Shown in pieces: positions 1 to 13,500 of a stretch of 64,000 nt of DNA. The translations under genes were made by a program, and so were the position numbers. Within the stretch, counting starts at the first letter, position 1. Each line of letters opens with the position of its first letter. Under the pieces are notes generated by a model. The model was not told the DNA's origin and did no database searches. It saw only the letters and a program-made list of their open reading frames with translations. The stretch is from Eopsaltria australis (Eukaryota; Chordata; Aves; Passeriformes; Petroicidae): contig JAVTVJ010000373.1 of assembly GCA_034509425.1 (NCBI GenBank), forward strand, positions 992,001 through 1,056,000. The letters run 5' to 3'.

Positions 1-266
1 CAGGCCCCAAAAAGTAGAAAAAAAAGTGAACTGGAGGAATGTGACTTCATGACCTGAAGCTGTAATTGGACAATTAACCTCTGATATGCAAACAGACCAA
101 CCTTATATCTGTCTGAAAAACCTGTGACCGTTGCCCATCTTGGATATAGGCTCTGTGAGGCCTTTTGCACTGCCCAAGGTGTATCTATTAAAGGCTTTTA
201 ACAAATATCTACTTTATTATTTTAACTCTGTCTAGCCTCTGTTCTAGGTAGCCACTCCAGGCATCA
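1..266 (+). mobile_element. LTR fragment, 3' end (avian ERV)
   Basis: The segment ends in TCTGTCTAGCCTCTGTTCTA followed by a GGTAGCC...GGCATCA end, which I recall as the 3' end of common passerine endogenous-retrovirus LTRs, and it closes with the usual CA. A TATTAAAGG stretch near 188 is a plausible poly(A)-signal region. The 5' end is cut by the window edge, so a solo LTR and a full element cannot be told apart. Family assignment is from memory. Confidence 0.55.
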
Positions 267-1424
267 CTACACCTGCCCTCTCTTCCTGTGGGAATGCTGG
301 AACACCTTTCCAGGGGCTCCCTCTCAAAGGCATTCAGAATACACATAAACAATCCCTGCATGGATTCTGGCAATCAGTTGGGCTGTTTTCAAACTTTGGT
401 ACCATCAGCCAGAAGAAAAAAATCTGATAGCTGAATCATACTCCTTATGAAAAATAGGAGCATTTTGGCTTATCGACTAAGCCAATGGAAATGTACCAGA
501 AAAAGTTCTCTCTCCTCATCTGATTGAGAACATCTCTCCTGTCACAGGCTGGTGTTTTCACAGCCTTTGAATGTGGTTAGTTTCCTTGTTGCTTTTGGCT
601 GATCATTTTCCAGTGGCAGATTGTATGATTTTTTCCATCTGTGCCTTAAAATCAATGTCTGGACAGCAGGACATTCACCCATGAAAAAACAGATCTCCTC
701 CTCCTTCCTGATGGGTACAATCCTGTATGTTTTACTACCCAGAAAAGCAGCCTAGGCACTGCCCACAGGTTTGTTATACTGTGATATTCTGACTCAGGAG
801 GCTGATGGATCAGGCAAAGCAGCTATGAACTGAGATTTCACTGTTCAGAATATTGTCATGCTAGGAAAGTACAGAATCCCTGCTTCATGTAAATGCAACC
901 TATATGAAATTAATAGAAGGTAACAAGAACTACTTTAAGCATTAAGGAACTGTCCTAAAACGTGGAATTTTGGGAATAAAATACTAAAGGGTAGGTATGG
1001 GTGCTGAAGTCTGAGATGCTGGGCACTTGTATTTCAAAACAATGATTAAACCAATAGGTATTAGACATGAGCACCATCATCAGTCCTGCAGCTTCTGTCT
1101 TCCTAAATTAACACTATTCAGTTTCCTTTGGTTGAAATAATAAAACTTAAAACTCCAGCTCTGGAAAACTGATGATTTGCTAAAGCAAGTTCAGATCTAG
1201 TCTTCATACATTCCTCAAACAACAGTAAAGCAATGTGAAAACTGATGGTAAAAATATTTTAGTTACGTATCAGAAAGAACCACCACCACTTTATAACCAA
1301 ATTCAAGTCAGCGGGATGCAACTTTTATTTTGACACTGACTATTTTAAAACACCCATACTGGCAAGTAGACAACAGCTGCAGTAAAATATTAGTTGAGGA
1401 GTAATAATACTTTCTTATACTTAC
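267..1424. other. CNST intron, no other feature seen
   Basis: AT-rich non-coding sequence between the LTR fragment and the last CNST exon in the window. No convincing exon, RNA gene or repeat was recognised. The next CNST exons, encoding the rest of the protein and its C-terminal membrane segment, should lie left of position 1. Confidence 0.5.
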
Positions 1425-1539
1425 TGTTGATGTGAGGAGCAAACTCTAGTAAGATTTTCCAGTTCTTGCCCACTCAGTTCTTTATCTGAATTCCTCGGCG
1501 TTGTAACTGGACTGGGAACTGCTGTTTTCCATTTTCTTT
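1425..1539 (-). CDS. CNST: CNST coding exon 5 of those in window
   Basis: The acceptor is TTTAATTTAG and the donor ACA|GTAAGT, read on the minus strand. The 115 bp encode RKWKTAVPSPVTTPRNSD and ELSGQELENLTRVCSSHQ, resembling the human KWKTVQPHTVTALRNSE region. The exon enters in phase 1 and leaves two bases into a codon. Confidence 0.88.
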
Positions 1540-4500
1540 CTAAATTAAATCAAAAAAATTTTTACTCAAGATACTATAAAAGTAGCATTTGCTTAATATA
1601 AAATAAATAGGTGAAACTAATTAATGGAGAAATAAGGGACAACTTTTCTGTGTATGTTCTACAGTCCCATTTCAGACTATGTAGAACAGCATCCTATTCT
1701 TTCAGAACACACTAAATTTTCATCACATCAGACTCACTGACCCCTACCCAAAAATAAGCTCAAAACAACTGTGGATCAAAGTCTTGATTAACAGAATAAA
1801 GAATTACAAACTATTTGAACCTTCATAATTAAATGTATGCAAACAAATCCAAAGTAGGAATACTCTTCTTGTAACAAGCTGAGAGAAATTCTGATATAAA
1901 TGATACTTTTGCTATGCAACTTTTAGCCTGGCAATATAACTCTTTAGAAGTACAAACAAATTAGAAAGTAATTCTTTTTTCTGCCGTATTAGTTTAGCTG
2001 GTACTCACCCCACTGTTCCTGTATGGAAGAAAGATTTGCAAGCAGCTGCTCATGATAGAGTCGTTCAAGCTGAATGAACTTCATCGCCTTCTCATCTGAA
2101 TGGGAGGTTAAAGACAAATGCACACATACACAGACATGGTGTGACTTACTTTTAATTGGCAACATGTTTGAAAGGGAAGTAATTACACACTTGAAATTTG
2201 AAATAAGTGTATCAAAATTAATAATGGCTAGCATCTGAATTTCTGTGCAAGAAAGAAAAATCCAGCAGACATGAAAATGGCAGACAAGAAGTAAAATAAG
2301 TTGAGAAACATAAAAAAATGAAAATCCTATTCTTTTCAGCAGCTATGTCTTCCCATGTGCCTTAAGCACAACAAAATATTTTTCTAAAAAAGAAATTAGT
2401 GAAATGTTATTATGCTGATAACTTTACCAAAAAAAAGAAATCCCTGGGAAATGAAAGGCCAAAAAATGACACAAATACCATCACCCATCTCTCATGAAAT
2501 ACAAATACATGCCAATAAGCATGACTAACTGAAAATATGGCTCCTTTCTACTGACTGGTTGGAGACAGTATTAAAACAATTGACCCAACTTCAACTTTTG
2601 AAAAATACTTGCCCTCTTTTCAACTACTGTATACAACACTATTGGACTGCTGAGTTTACCTTTTGTCTTCCTAAAGATTCTGCTCTCTTTTCTTTTACAT
2701 TAAGAACTCTTTCCCCTTGCTTAGGGTTATCAATATATTCACAAAGGTATATTGATAATCACATATTTTACAATAGACAGGATAATTCTAATTCCACCAA
2801 ACCAAGAGTTCCACTCCACCAAGAGTTGTTAGTTGTGCTGTTTAAAGCTGCTTTACCAGCTATTTGAAATGTAATTCTACAATACAATGAGGAAACAAGT
2901 ACAGTGAACGAGGTTCTTAGTAATACAGAAAAATCACTTTCCATTATTCATGCTAATTAAAGCACTGGAGTAATTATTACAAAAACACAACCAGTACTTG
3001 TTATTCTGGTTAGCCTCATGCAACAGCATGGCTTATGAACAACAATATTAATGGAAAGAATATTCCCTGTCTTCAGGAAATCTGTTATTAGAAACAGAAT
3101 TACAGATCACAGAGAGAGCCTTAGAGGAGCACAGCAACAAACCCTGAATTATTGTTAATATGAGGTTCCACACTGGATGAATTAAAATGTCTGTCATGGA
3201 TAATTAATACAGTGCAACATGATCAAGTAAGTTCTTTATTAACCTCAGGAAACTGATGGCTGGAGGTACAGAGGAGATATCCTTCATAAATATGTATTAT
3301 ATAGTGGTGTTGAATTCCACACATCAGGTGTACATTGCATTAAAAAATATTTCCTTTGATCAGCTTTAAATACAGTGCCTTTCAATTAAAGCAACTCCGA
3401 TGAAAGAGGAACTGTTTCTACCATGCTGTTTAAATTTCAAATTTACTGTGTTTCCCCCGCACCGTAATTTACTACACAATTTTTCCATGCCTTTAATATG
3501 TGCTGTGTAATTCACATTTTCTGATGGACACTTTTGAATTAGGATGACCAAAACAAAAGTGCAGTCTTCTAAAACAGTGATGGATATTTTATTTTATATG
3601 TTGCTTTTATAATATTGCAACTGTTAGCTCTCTGGCTTTATCTATAGGCTAATATAATTTGTCTACGTTTCTTATGCCTTGTTATTTAGCCTACTAAATA
3701 ATTAGAATTGCCTATTTGCTGTATTTTGTTTGTAACAAATTACATAATAAAGAAATAATCTGTATGCACAAATTCTGTAATATGTGATGCATCTTAGTGA
3801 ATCACATCTACCTTAAGGGCTTACCACTGGCCTCTTCTTTTTATAATCTGATAATTTTCCCTTTAAAGCAAAGAGGAAATCCCAGTCCACCTTTTCTAAA
3901 ATACTAACTTAACTTTCAGGTTTAATATTATTATTCTCTCACACAATTACTGAAACATATCAGAGTAATTATCAGCAGTTTAACTATTACAATTTTTTGT
4001 CCAAACTTAGTTGCAGTATCTTTGAACAAATCAAAACAAACTGGACTATTAAACTGTTCCCAGAAGAAATTACCCATATTTTCCTACAATAATTTCACAG
4101 GCTACCTTAATATGATTTTGACTAATTAGCATCCATCAAACACCATTTTGTTATTGTTTGCAGGTTGCTGATTTCAGCTCCGTGTGTTTGGTATTTTTAT
4201 TCCAATCTAGACATTTTTAGTACACATTCTAATCAACTATTGTGACAATTTTATCATTACTAGAAGTATCCTATTTGATACAATACATATCCTATCTCTA
4301 AATTGGACATTTTCCCAGTTACTAATGTTTAGAATAGAAGTTACTTTATAAAAACAAAAATTCTTTGAAAATATATTCTTACTTCTTTGTTTATGCCCAG
4401 CTACTAATGATTGCATCAGTACAGCTATTGGAAGTGAATTTATCCCTTAACTCACATTCCAGTTGTTTGATTAAGGAGGATTTGCTAACATATTTCTAAC

Positions 4501-7500
4501 CCCAACCCATAGAATGTGAGTTAACAGCAAAGCATTTGACTTTCATGTTTTATCATGCCACATTATTTTAATACTGTGCAACAATTTCTGCAAGTAAAAG
4601 GATACATTCTTCCTCTTGAAAATAGGTCTCAGCTATCTGCAAGAGTGAAAAAAAAAAGAAATTAAGAATCTATAATTTTCATGACAATGGTAAAGACATA
4701 ATGTAAACCTTTTATCATAGTTTTAAACTCCTGGTTTGCAGGTTCCTATTTAGTTTGGGTAAAATATGAATGTTCAGACAAAATACATGTATTTCTATTC
4801 TAGGAAAAATGTCTTGAAAAAGTATCAAACATCAAAGAAAAATTAAGTCCTCTCACACAAAACAGATTTACCCAAATCTTAGTAGGGTTTTATGTTGCTA
4901 CAACAATAAAAATTATTTCAGAAACATTTTTAGTTACAATAATAGAAAGCTTTAAAATTACCTACAACAGAAGCACTATTTTTATTGATACAAGTTCAAA
5001 AGTTCAAATTCTATGCCTGAGCAATGGTTCCTTATGTTTGATCAAATTAAGATCATTGCTGCTCTCCTGAGCATTACACTGCAATGTGTTAAAATAGAAA
5101 TGGAGGTTTCCTGACTGATGAGAAAAGAACAGTCTTTTGTCTCCCTGTAGACAAAAAATATTTGAGAATTGCAACAATAACTTATTTGTGCTTGTTACAA
5201 AACTGTGCAGGCTTTCCTAGAAAGCTGAGGAATACTGACATCTTTGTAAATGCAATGAAATACAAAAAATATAAACCTCAGAATTATTCCACAGAACTCC
5301 ACACTACCAGTGACCTTCACAAGCAGCAACTAATCAGTCCCCAGGGACAGCGAATTTTGGCAGTCTTCCTATTTGCCATGCATGGTGAGGCAAGGGCAGA
5401 GCTTGCAAAATGTGTCCAGGAACTGCAGGTACCCTGATACCAGAACATTCAGGTTGAGGCACCTCACAGATGATTCCCCAATGACTTCTGTGGGAGCACA
5501 CAAAAATTCAGCCTCAACATCTTTGAGACATATCAATTTAAATAGTCATAATATGGAGGGCTTAAGTAAGTATTTTTGGAAAAGTCTGAAGATGATCACT
5601 CAAAAAAGACAGCAACTTGAGAGAGAAGTCTAGATTACAGATTGTTTTTCCTAGCTCTCAGTCTTACTACTAACCACTAGACCATTCTGAGCCCAGTACC
5701 TTCAAAAGAGAATGGGTGACTTTTAATGTTCTTTATCTGCACATTTTGTCTGCTGTCCACTATAGCCTCCTAAGGATTTTTGGAGCTGTCAAAGCTCTAC
5801 CTGTTTTATATAAAGATACTTCTTAGATTCTGTAACGAGTCCTAAACAAACCAAATGAATCCCATTCAAGACAGGAAAAAAGCTACATCCTATTTTAATT
5901 AAACCTGACTCCTAGACCAGCCCCTATTATCCCACATCCTTTAATATTCAATACAGGCTTCCCACAAACACCATGGATTGTTAATACTACACAACACCTT
6001 ACACAGCTCTTGATTTTACATTGAATTTTGTCATAGAGAATAGAAAAAGAATGTGATAGAAGAGTATTTGCTAGACTTGGTTTATTGTTACTGTCAGGCT
6101 GTATCAGCAATCTGAAAAACAAAAGACTGAAGATGACAGGTTAATTCACTAGAAAGGGAAAAAAATTCTTAATAGTCACTTTACGGGAATGCTAAACTTA
6201 AAATCCTTCCCCCTCCCATCCTCAATTAAAAAAACAGGTTAAGTTCCATTAGCCTTCTTTCAAACACTCCATTCAAAATGCTTGATAATTTTTAGGAAAA
6301 AAAGAGATAGTGTTTGAATACATTTCAATCTGAATATGCAGATTCTGTTCTCAGTTCTGTCACAGTTCCTGTGCGACTTTCAAAAGGTTTTTCCCCCTAG
6401 GGTTTGGCTTCCTCATCTAAAAAGCAGCAGATTTCACCTCCATCATGTGCAATTGATCTCCTTGATGTTTGCAAAGCATTTTAAGTTTTTGCCCTACCTT
6501 GTTTTTCAAAAATGACCTTTGTACTGACTCATGAATAACCACCAAATCTGATGGGGCTAAAAGTACAAAATGTTAATCCTTAAGCTAAGCTTCTCATAAG
6601 TTAAGGAACAGTATCAAATATCTTCACTCAAGCATAGATTAGAAAAAATAATTTAAAATTTTATGTCAAATGTAGATCATCCATAATATGCCAGCCTAAA
6701 GAGAAACTTCTTTCTCCCATATAATTGCTTATTTGTATCAAGGAAGAAGAATGCAGGAATGTCATTGCAGTTTAGAAGTTTAAAGTATTAAACCCATCCA
6801 ATCATCCAAAATAAAGACAATGCAGCTAAATCAAATCAGACAGGTATAGTATCTACATATGGCTCACATTTTATTTAGGTATCTGCTGTCCTGTAACTAT
6901 ACCAGTGTCTTACAAACCTTCTTCAGCGTACATTAAAGAGTGATTTTCCTAAATCTTCATGCCAATTCCACCATTTGGGGAATTAGAAACCCATCCTTAA
7001 GAGTTTCCTTTAAGCACAGCATATACTTACAAGGCAAGATATAAATTAACAAATATTAGAATATCTTAGAGGAGATATTAGCCTTGACCATCTGTTATGC
7101 ATCAAAATATTCTTTCTAGATATGAGCATTGGCATAAATAGCATTTTTGCATATTTTACCTAATGAACAAAGGCCTGAAATAAAAATAAAATTGGGTGCA
7201 GCACCCCAAAATCATAGAAAGTACCTGATGGAGACACAGGGGCAGTATCTTTGAATCCATCTGCTCAACCTCTTCACGGAGCAAAGAGAAAAGAGACTGC
7301 AACGTTTGCTTTTGGTCTTTTGGATGGAAGTTTTCCTTTGTTTCAACAGCACCTTCAGCCTGCACAAAATCTGTATCTGTAATAAGAGTATTTTCCTCCT
7401 GGATCGCTGTGGTTCCCACTGTAGAAACGCCTTTAAAAAGTATAAGTACATAGGTTAGGATAAAAAAAAAAAAATACATCAAGTTGCTTTTTTAGGAAAT

Positions 7501-10500
7501 TTCAATATGAATGTTATGAATTAAACCCTTAAATAACATCCCTGCTAAAGTAAATGTTGGCATTGTCAAAATTAGTTGTGACAAGTCTGTCTCACTGTCA
7601 GCTCACCTACCTGACAGAACACAGTAACATTATTTGTACACTTCTAAATGGGACCCTGCTTTAGCTTATTGGGAAAAAAAATTATAACACTTAGAATAAA
7701 GGGTTCCACAGAGTTATAAATAAGAGACCAGTATGACATAAAGGTTGTTTGGAATGCAGTTTTGCTCAAAAAGGGCAAATAGCAGGTAGGTGAGGACAGT
7801 GTTAAAGTATTAAACCCATCTAACCAAGAATGAGGTTCTGAGTTTTTCTCTTTGCTCGTGCCAAGGACTTCATACAAGGAGGTGTCCTGCGGATGGATAG
7901 ACACAAGAAAGGAAGGACAATTCAACGCGTTCCTGTTCTTCAGATGATAACACAGTGGCTCCTCACAGTGACAGCAGGATCTTCAAGGATAAAAAGAAGC
8001 AGACAATGACAGTGTGGGATTCTATTGCAGGAGAGACATGTCTAAGGGGACTGTCCTGTGAGGACAGTTTGTTTGAGTCCAGGGTAAGAGCCGGTATTCC
8101 TGATCTATGTTGGTAACAATAACACAAGGATGTGTAAACTGAATTTAGATTCCAGAACTTCTTGCTAGACAGAAAACTAGGTTCTTCATGGTACATTTCC
8201 TAGCAGTTCACTGTTGCCTGTCCCCAATTTTATAGAAGTCAAAAAAGTCTGGCATTCAGGTGGAGATATGAAGAATAATGCGAAGTACAACACTGTTAGA
8301 ATATTATAGGACAAAAACTTCCTGGGTGCAAATCCCTCATTTGATTGTTAGAAATGCAAAACTTGTTGTGTATTTTGATCATGAATATGATAGTTATGAG
8401 AAAATGTAAAATTATTTTAAGAAAGAAGCGTAGAGTAGTAGTAGTAGTAACAACAGTAGTAAGAGGAATCAACTACCCATATACTGACTGGATCCGTTTC
8501 TCACAAAGACCAGAGAATAAAAGCAATAAATTACAGCTTCCTATAAAACACAGTCTTAGGAGCAACTAAAAAACTACAGCTGATTCCAACAGTTTATTAA
8601 CTTCTCTTCTTCTTCTCCATAAAATATTTAATTTCACACACTTGCATTGAATTTCACTAAGACTGAATGTAAAAAAATCCCCAAATTATTTAAAACAATT
8701 TAGAAAGTTTGGCCACAGAAATGTGCACAATAAACTCTTAATAAACTCAAATTATGATGAGTATTGATCCTGAGCTACACTCATTTTCTGAAAATCATGT
8801 TATCATTTGAAGGATGGACAGCTGAGGGCACTGTTTCAAGTATCTTGGTGTCCTCAGCTGGGGCACTCCGTTTCAGACCCCCTTGTTTTCATTGCCACTG
8901 AAACCCAATAGTGATGATTCAGGTTTAAGATTTAGGGCCTAAGAAAGACATTAGCTTGTCCATGGAAGGCTTCACCATCTCACTTTTGATTATTTTAAAC
9001 TCTTTGTTTAGTAAATTATCTAGCTGAGGAGTACTAATAATCTCTGTGGGTGGCTATTTTCACAGGGCTTACTGCCAGAAAAAATATGGGTGTAACTTAA
9101 CATTGCTTTTTCAAAATTAATGCACATCTCTGATTTTCTGGTATTTATTTGGGTTTTCAGTGGGCCAAAAGCAACAAGAGACATAACTGGATGCATGATA
9201 CAAACCAGGAAATACTTCTAGAGATGGAATTAAGGCTGTCTTTAAGAACACAGCTTCCTGTTTTGCACATTATCATGAAACCAGAAAAGAGGGTCCGCAT
9301 GTTCTGGCAAACTTTTTCTCTCAGAAAAACAAACAAAGAAACCAAACGTCACTTCAAGCTGCACTTCATTAAGCAGTTAATAATCACTTGTCCTATCAAA
9401 ATCTGAACATGGACTGTAACATGCTCAATGACAACTATCATGAAAAACCTTAATTAAGGTTGTCATTATACTGTTGCTACACATTGTTTATAAGCTGCGT
9501 TATTATTTGTACATATAGTTGAGCTGTCACTCAGAATCAAATTCTGCCCTCAAATTTCTCCCCTGATTTTGAAAGTGAGGCCTTACAGTTATATGGCTTA
9601 ATTCTAACTTGTTTGATTTTCAACACAAGACAATATTTGTGCCTTAGTAGCACTACAACAAAGAACTTTTATTGTAACACTTAGTAATGCTATTTCATCA
9701 TAAAGATGTGATGGGCTAGGATCCCTATTTATTTTTTCTCCCTGTTCTTGAAAACAGCACACTATTTTTCCCAGGAATCAATCAATTTTACTGTCCAAAG
9801 CAGATAATTTTTTTTTCCTAAATACAGATACCTTACATATATTTCTGATTTTTTAATAAGGAAGGATTAAATTTTTTCACTTTATAAAGCACTGATATTT
9901 ACTCCACCCCAGAATGGAACCAAAGCCTTCATGAAAATATACATGGAAAGACACAGAAGACATCAGTGGCCAGAGCACTCAGCAGGCCCTGGACAGAGAG
10001 CCGGGTTCAAGTTTTTGCTCTGCCAGGCTCACAAATGTTAAACTGACCCCTTCCATGCCCAGCTGAGTGTGCCAATGTTACCTAAGACAGGGGGAGTAGC
10101 AAACTTCCTCTCAATTTCCCCAACAGCTCACAGAAGCAGCTCCATGTTTGCCTAAAAAAGATCAAACTTTGACACACTGTGAATAAAATCCCACATTTTT
10201 CAGTATGTCTCAGGTTCTTCTCTTTGTCAGTTCTGCAAGTACTCAAGATGCTCTTGCTATCTGCCGTAGAATGAATCAGAAATGCACATATTAGGCATTT
10301 GGTATCAAAATAAAATTGTGGATGTTGCCCTCTGTTTTTGATGTGAATTTGAATTTTCACATTCAGTAGCACTAGCTTAAGTCACCAGTAACAGAAGTTT
10401 CTAGTACAGAAAACATATGGCAATCTCTTTTTTTAAACATTCTTTGGTACTCAATACAGAAAGCTGTTTCAGATTGATTCATTCAAGAACTATTGAGGAA

Positions 10501-13500
10501 AAAAGAAAAAAGACCAACAAGTATTTAAAAACCATTCATTTTTAAGAGAAGAGATTTTGAGAGAAAAGTGTTGGTGGTAAAGATATAACTTTAACTGAGC
10601 AATCCCAAAATCTTGTTTAGCTTGGCATAGAACCCTAAATAAAATAACATTACTTGAATTTTCATGTAATTTGACTGTCTTATATTAATGTATTTTATTT
10701 GCATCAACAACAAATCCATCCCAAACACTCTACTTTCTTGCTTCTTCCACCTTCAAGCTGCCTTAAGAAGTAAGTGGAATAATTTATGGAAAAAGCGTAT
10801 GTTGCAGAATTTAACTTGGGCAGAAAAGACTGAGTGCAGATTATCATGCTGTACACTATGCTAAAGGAAGCATACAATGATTTTACAACATTAAGGCATC
10901 AGTTATACTAGGACTGACCTTTTGAAGAAAGACAAACTAATTTTCAGAGAACATGGATAATTTGAAGTCCATATTTACAAAAATATATTGAAACAGATTA
11001 AACTTGATGAATCACTATCTCTAACACACTAAATTTAGTACAACCCTTTACAAGGAATAACATTATGAATGATCACCAAAGTTTAAATTCTTCATTTAAA
11101 ATGTACATCAGTTCTTTAGTCACCAGTCCTCCCTAACCAGATATAATCATAGTACATTCAGAACTATGATGAATATACAAAAAGAATGTGAGAAAAAATT
11201 GGGATCTAGAAGCTACAGACTTGTTAATCCACTCTAAATCTCCCATAGCATCAAGAGGACTAAAAGGAGGTGCTTCTTCAAACAATAAAAAGATTAAATC
11301 CTGGAACCAATTACTCCAGGACACTAAAATGGATGCAAAAAGTAACTGTAAATCAGGTGACAAATTCACTCTAAAGTATTACAGTCTAACAGTTTCCACT
11401 TGGGGAAGTCCTGAGATTACTGCAGATGGGGAGCAGAAAATGTGAACAAATCACTACAGGCTTGCCTTGTCCTTATACTATCACCTAAAAATCCTCTGTA
11501 GGTCTCTGTCAGGGGAAAAATATTGAACCAGAAGGATCTTCAACCTTCAAAGATACAGTGATTCTCAATCTTGCGTTCCAGTCTACTGATAGTAGAACCT
11601 AGGATGATTTTAGCTTCAACACATGCCAAGCATGTTCAGACAGGTAATAATCAAACTTATAACTGCTTATTCTTTACAAACAACTATTTAGAGGCTTTCA
11701 AACACATTGCAAGTGCGAGTACTTGCTCTTTCTTCTAAAGTAAAAACATGTTGAGAGCGAAAGATTGGCTTCTCTAATGATCACCAATATTCTGCTGGGC
11801 AAGTGACAAGTAAACAAAAATGACTAAAATGTAATTTTCCATATTCCATATAAATTGCTTTAGTCACTAGCAAGAAGAGGAATATGAACAACGTGCTTAA
11901 GTCAAACATCATATTTTCTAGAATGGTAACATTTAACAGCAATCCTAACAGGTGTGCTTATAGAGAAAAATATTTATAAATCACTTAGTTATGAGTCAAA
12001 GTAACTCATCCATGATTTCTCAGCAGTTTAAAATATTTTTTTTAAAAATCGCAACAATACATGCAACTAAGTATTTAGTTTGATATTCCAGCTTGCTTGT
12101 GCAGTGCTCTGCTGTCACCCACTCAGGCATCTTCCACTCTAGTTTGACTATTCTCTCCTTTAACTCTGGGTTGGCATAAAGGCAAGAAAGCCAGTTTGGA
12201 CCTTTAATGTAGAGGTATAGTGAGATATTCAGGAATCATTTAAAATAGCTGGTGCTGGAAATTAAATGAAAGATTGCCATTAAAATAATAACATTTGCAA
12301 CATCAAGAAACTGTGTCACAGTCAACTGCATTTTGCGAAAACAGAAGAATCATCATGTAAGAGTATCTAAAGAATTTTAACCCATAAACAATGGGAGATA
12401 TAATGTAATTTTGTATTTTGATCTTCCTACCTAACAATCAAGGTTCTTTATTAATAAAGTAACAAGAGTTTATTCACAGGGATTCAACAAAACTCTGAAT
12501 AGAGTTAGGCAGGCAGGATGTTCTCTCGTGGTTTTCTACATTGCCAGGTTTTTCTATGAAATTTTCTGTTTTCAGGATTCTGCTTTTTGTCTTAAAACTT
12601 CAGCTCATTTTGTGATACTTCTGCATCAGTTCATTCAACAAGAACACAAACTAATGGAGAAAGAACACAAGCCAAGTTTAACTTCTAGTGTTTAGGTGAG
12701 TTTTTTCCTTTTCTTCCTCTTATTGTGCTTCAGATATCTCTGTCAACATGTATGTATAACTTTTCATGAATTTGTTTTTTGTTATTCCTTTCATACAGAT
12801 GACTGATTCTCAATTACTTCTGCCAATCTCATTTTAATTATTTTATTCTGTTATTAAAACTTAAATCTACAGATAAAATATATAGACTTATTAAGTGCTG
12901 AAGAAAGTTATTTGAGAAATCATTCTCCCTGTAATGACAGATTTCAGAATGCTCATATATCTACTAGAAAATATAATTTTTCTTTTCTAGATTCTGCCTA
13001 TTTGTACAAGGTATGGAATGCAAGGCTTCCTTCCTTTCCTGTCTTTACCTATTGTATAATCCCTTAAAATCATAATCAGTTTTTTGACTAGGTCACAAAA
13101 GACTTGCCATTTATGAGGAAAATTATATTTTAAAATGATTTAGTTTAAAATGCATGGAAAAAAAGCACACATGAATCAGCTGTTCTTTCAAAGAAACCTA
13201 CGCAGGAAACATACTGATTTTAATTAATACATACAGCACTATGACACAAGCTTTAGGTTGTATGGCCAAAGCGTAATATAACACGTTATATTATGTTACA
13301 CTATATCCTACTCCTTCAAAAAGGGAAGAAGGATCTCAAATAAGAACATGTAATAAACATTACATTTTTCCTTATCCAATTCATATCCAAAATATCTACA
13401 GAAAAAGTAACATCAAAAATTGGTAGGAACCCATTTTTTAAGGGTTTGTTACCCAAAGCACACAACCTAGGACTGTATGGTAAGCTTTGAAAAATGTAAG

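Larger units (their letters stand above)
4637..7224. other. CNST intron with MIR-like pieces
   Basis: Non-coding, AT-rich. It contains two worn MIR-like SINE fragments (about 5636-5702, minus, and 6340-6486, plus). No other feature was recognised. Confidence 0.5.

Noticed and set aside
9963..10085. tRNA gene suggested by a GGTTCAA box-B-like motif
   Set aside because: No cloverleaf can be drawn; the motif belongs to a MIR-like SINE head.
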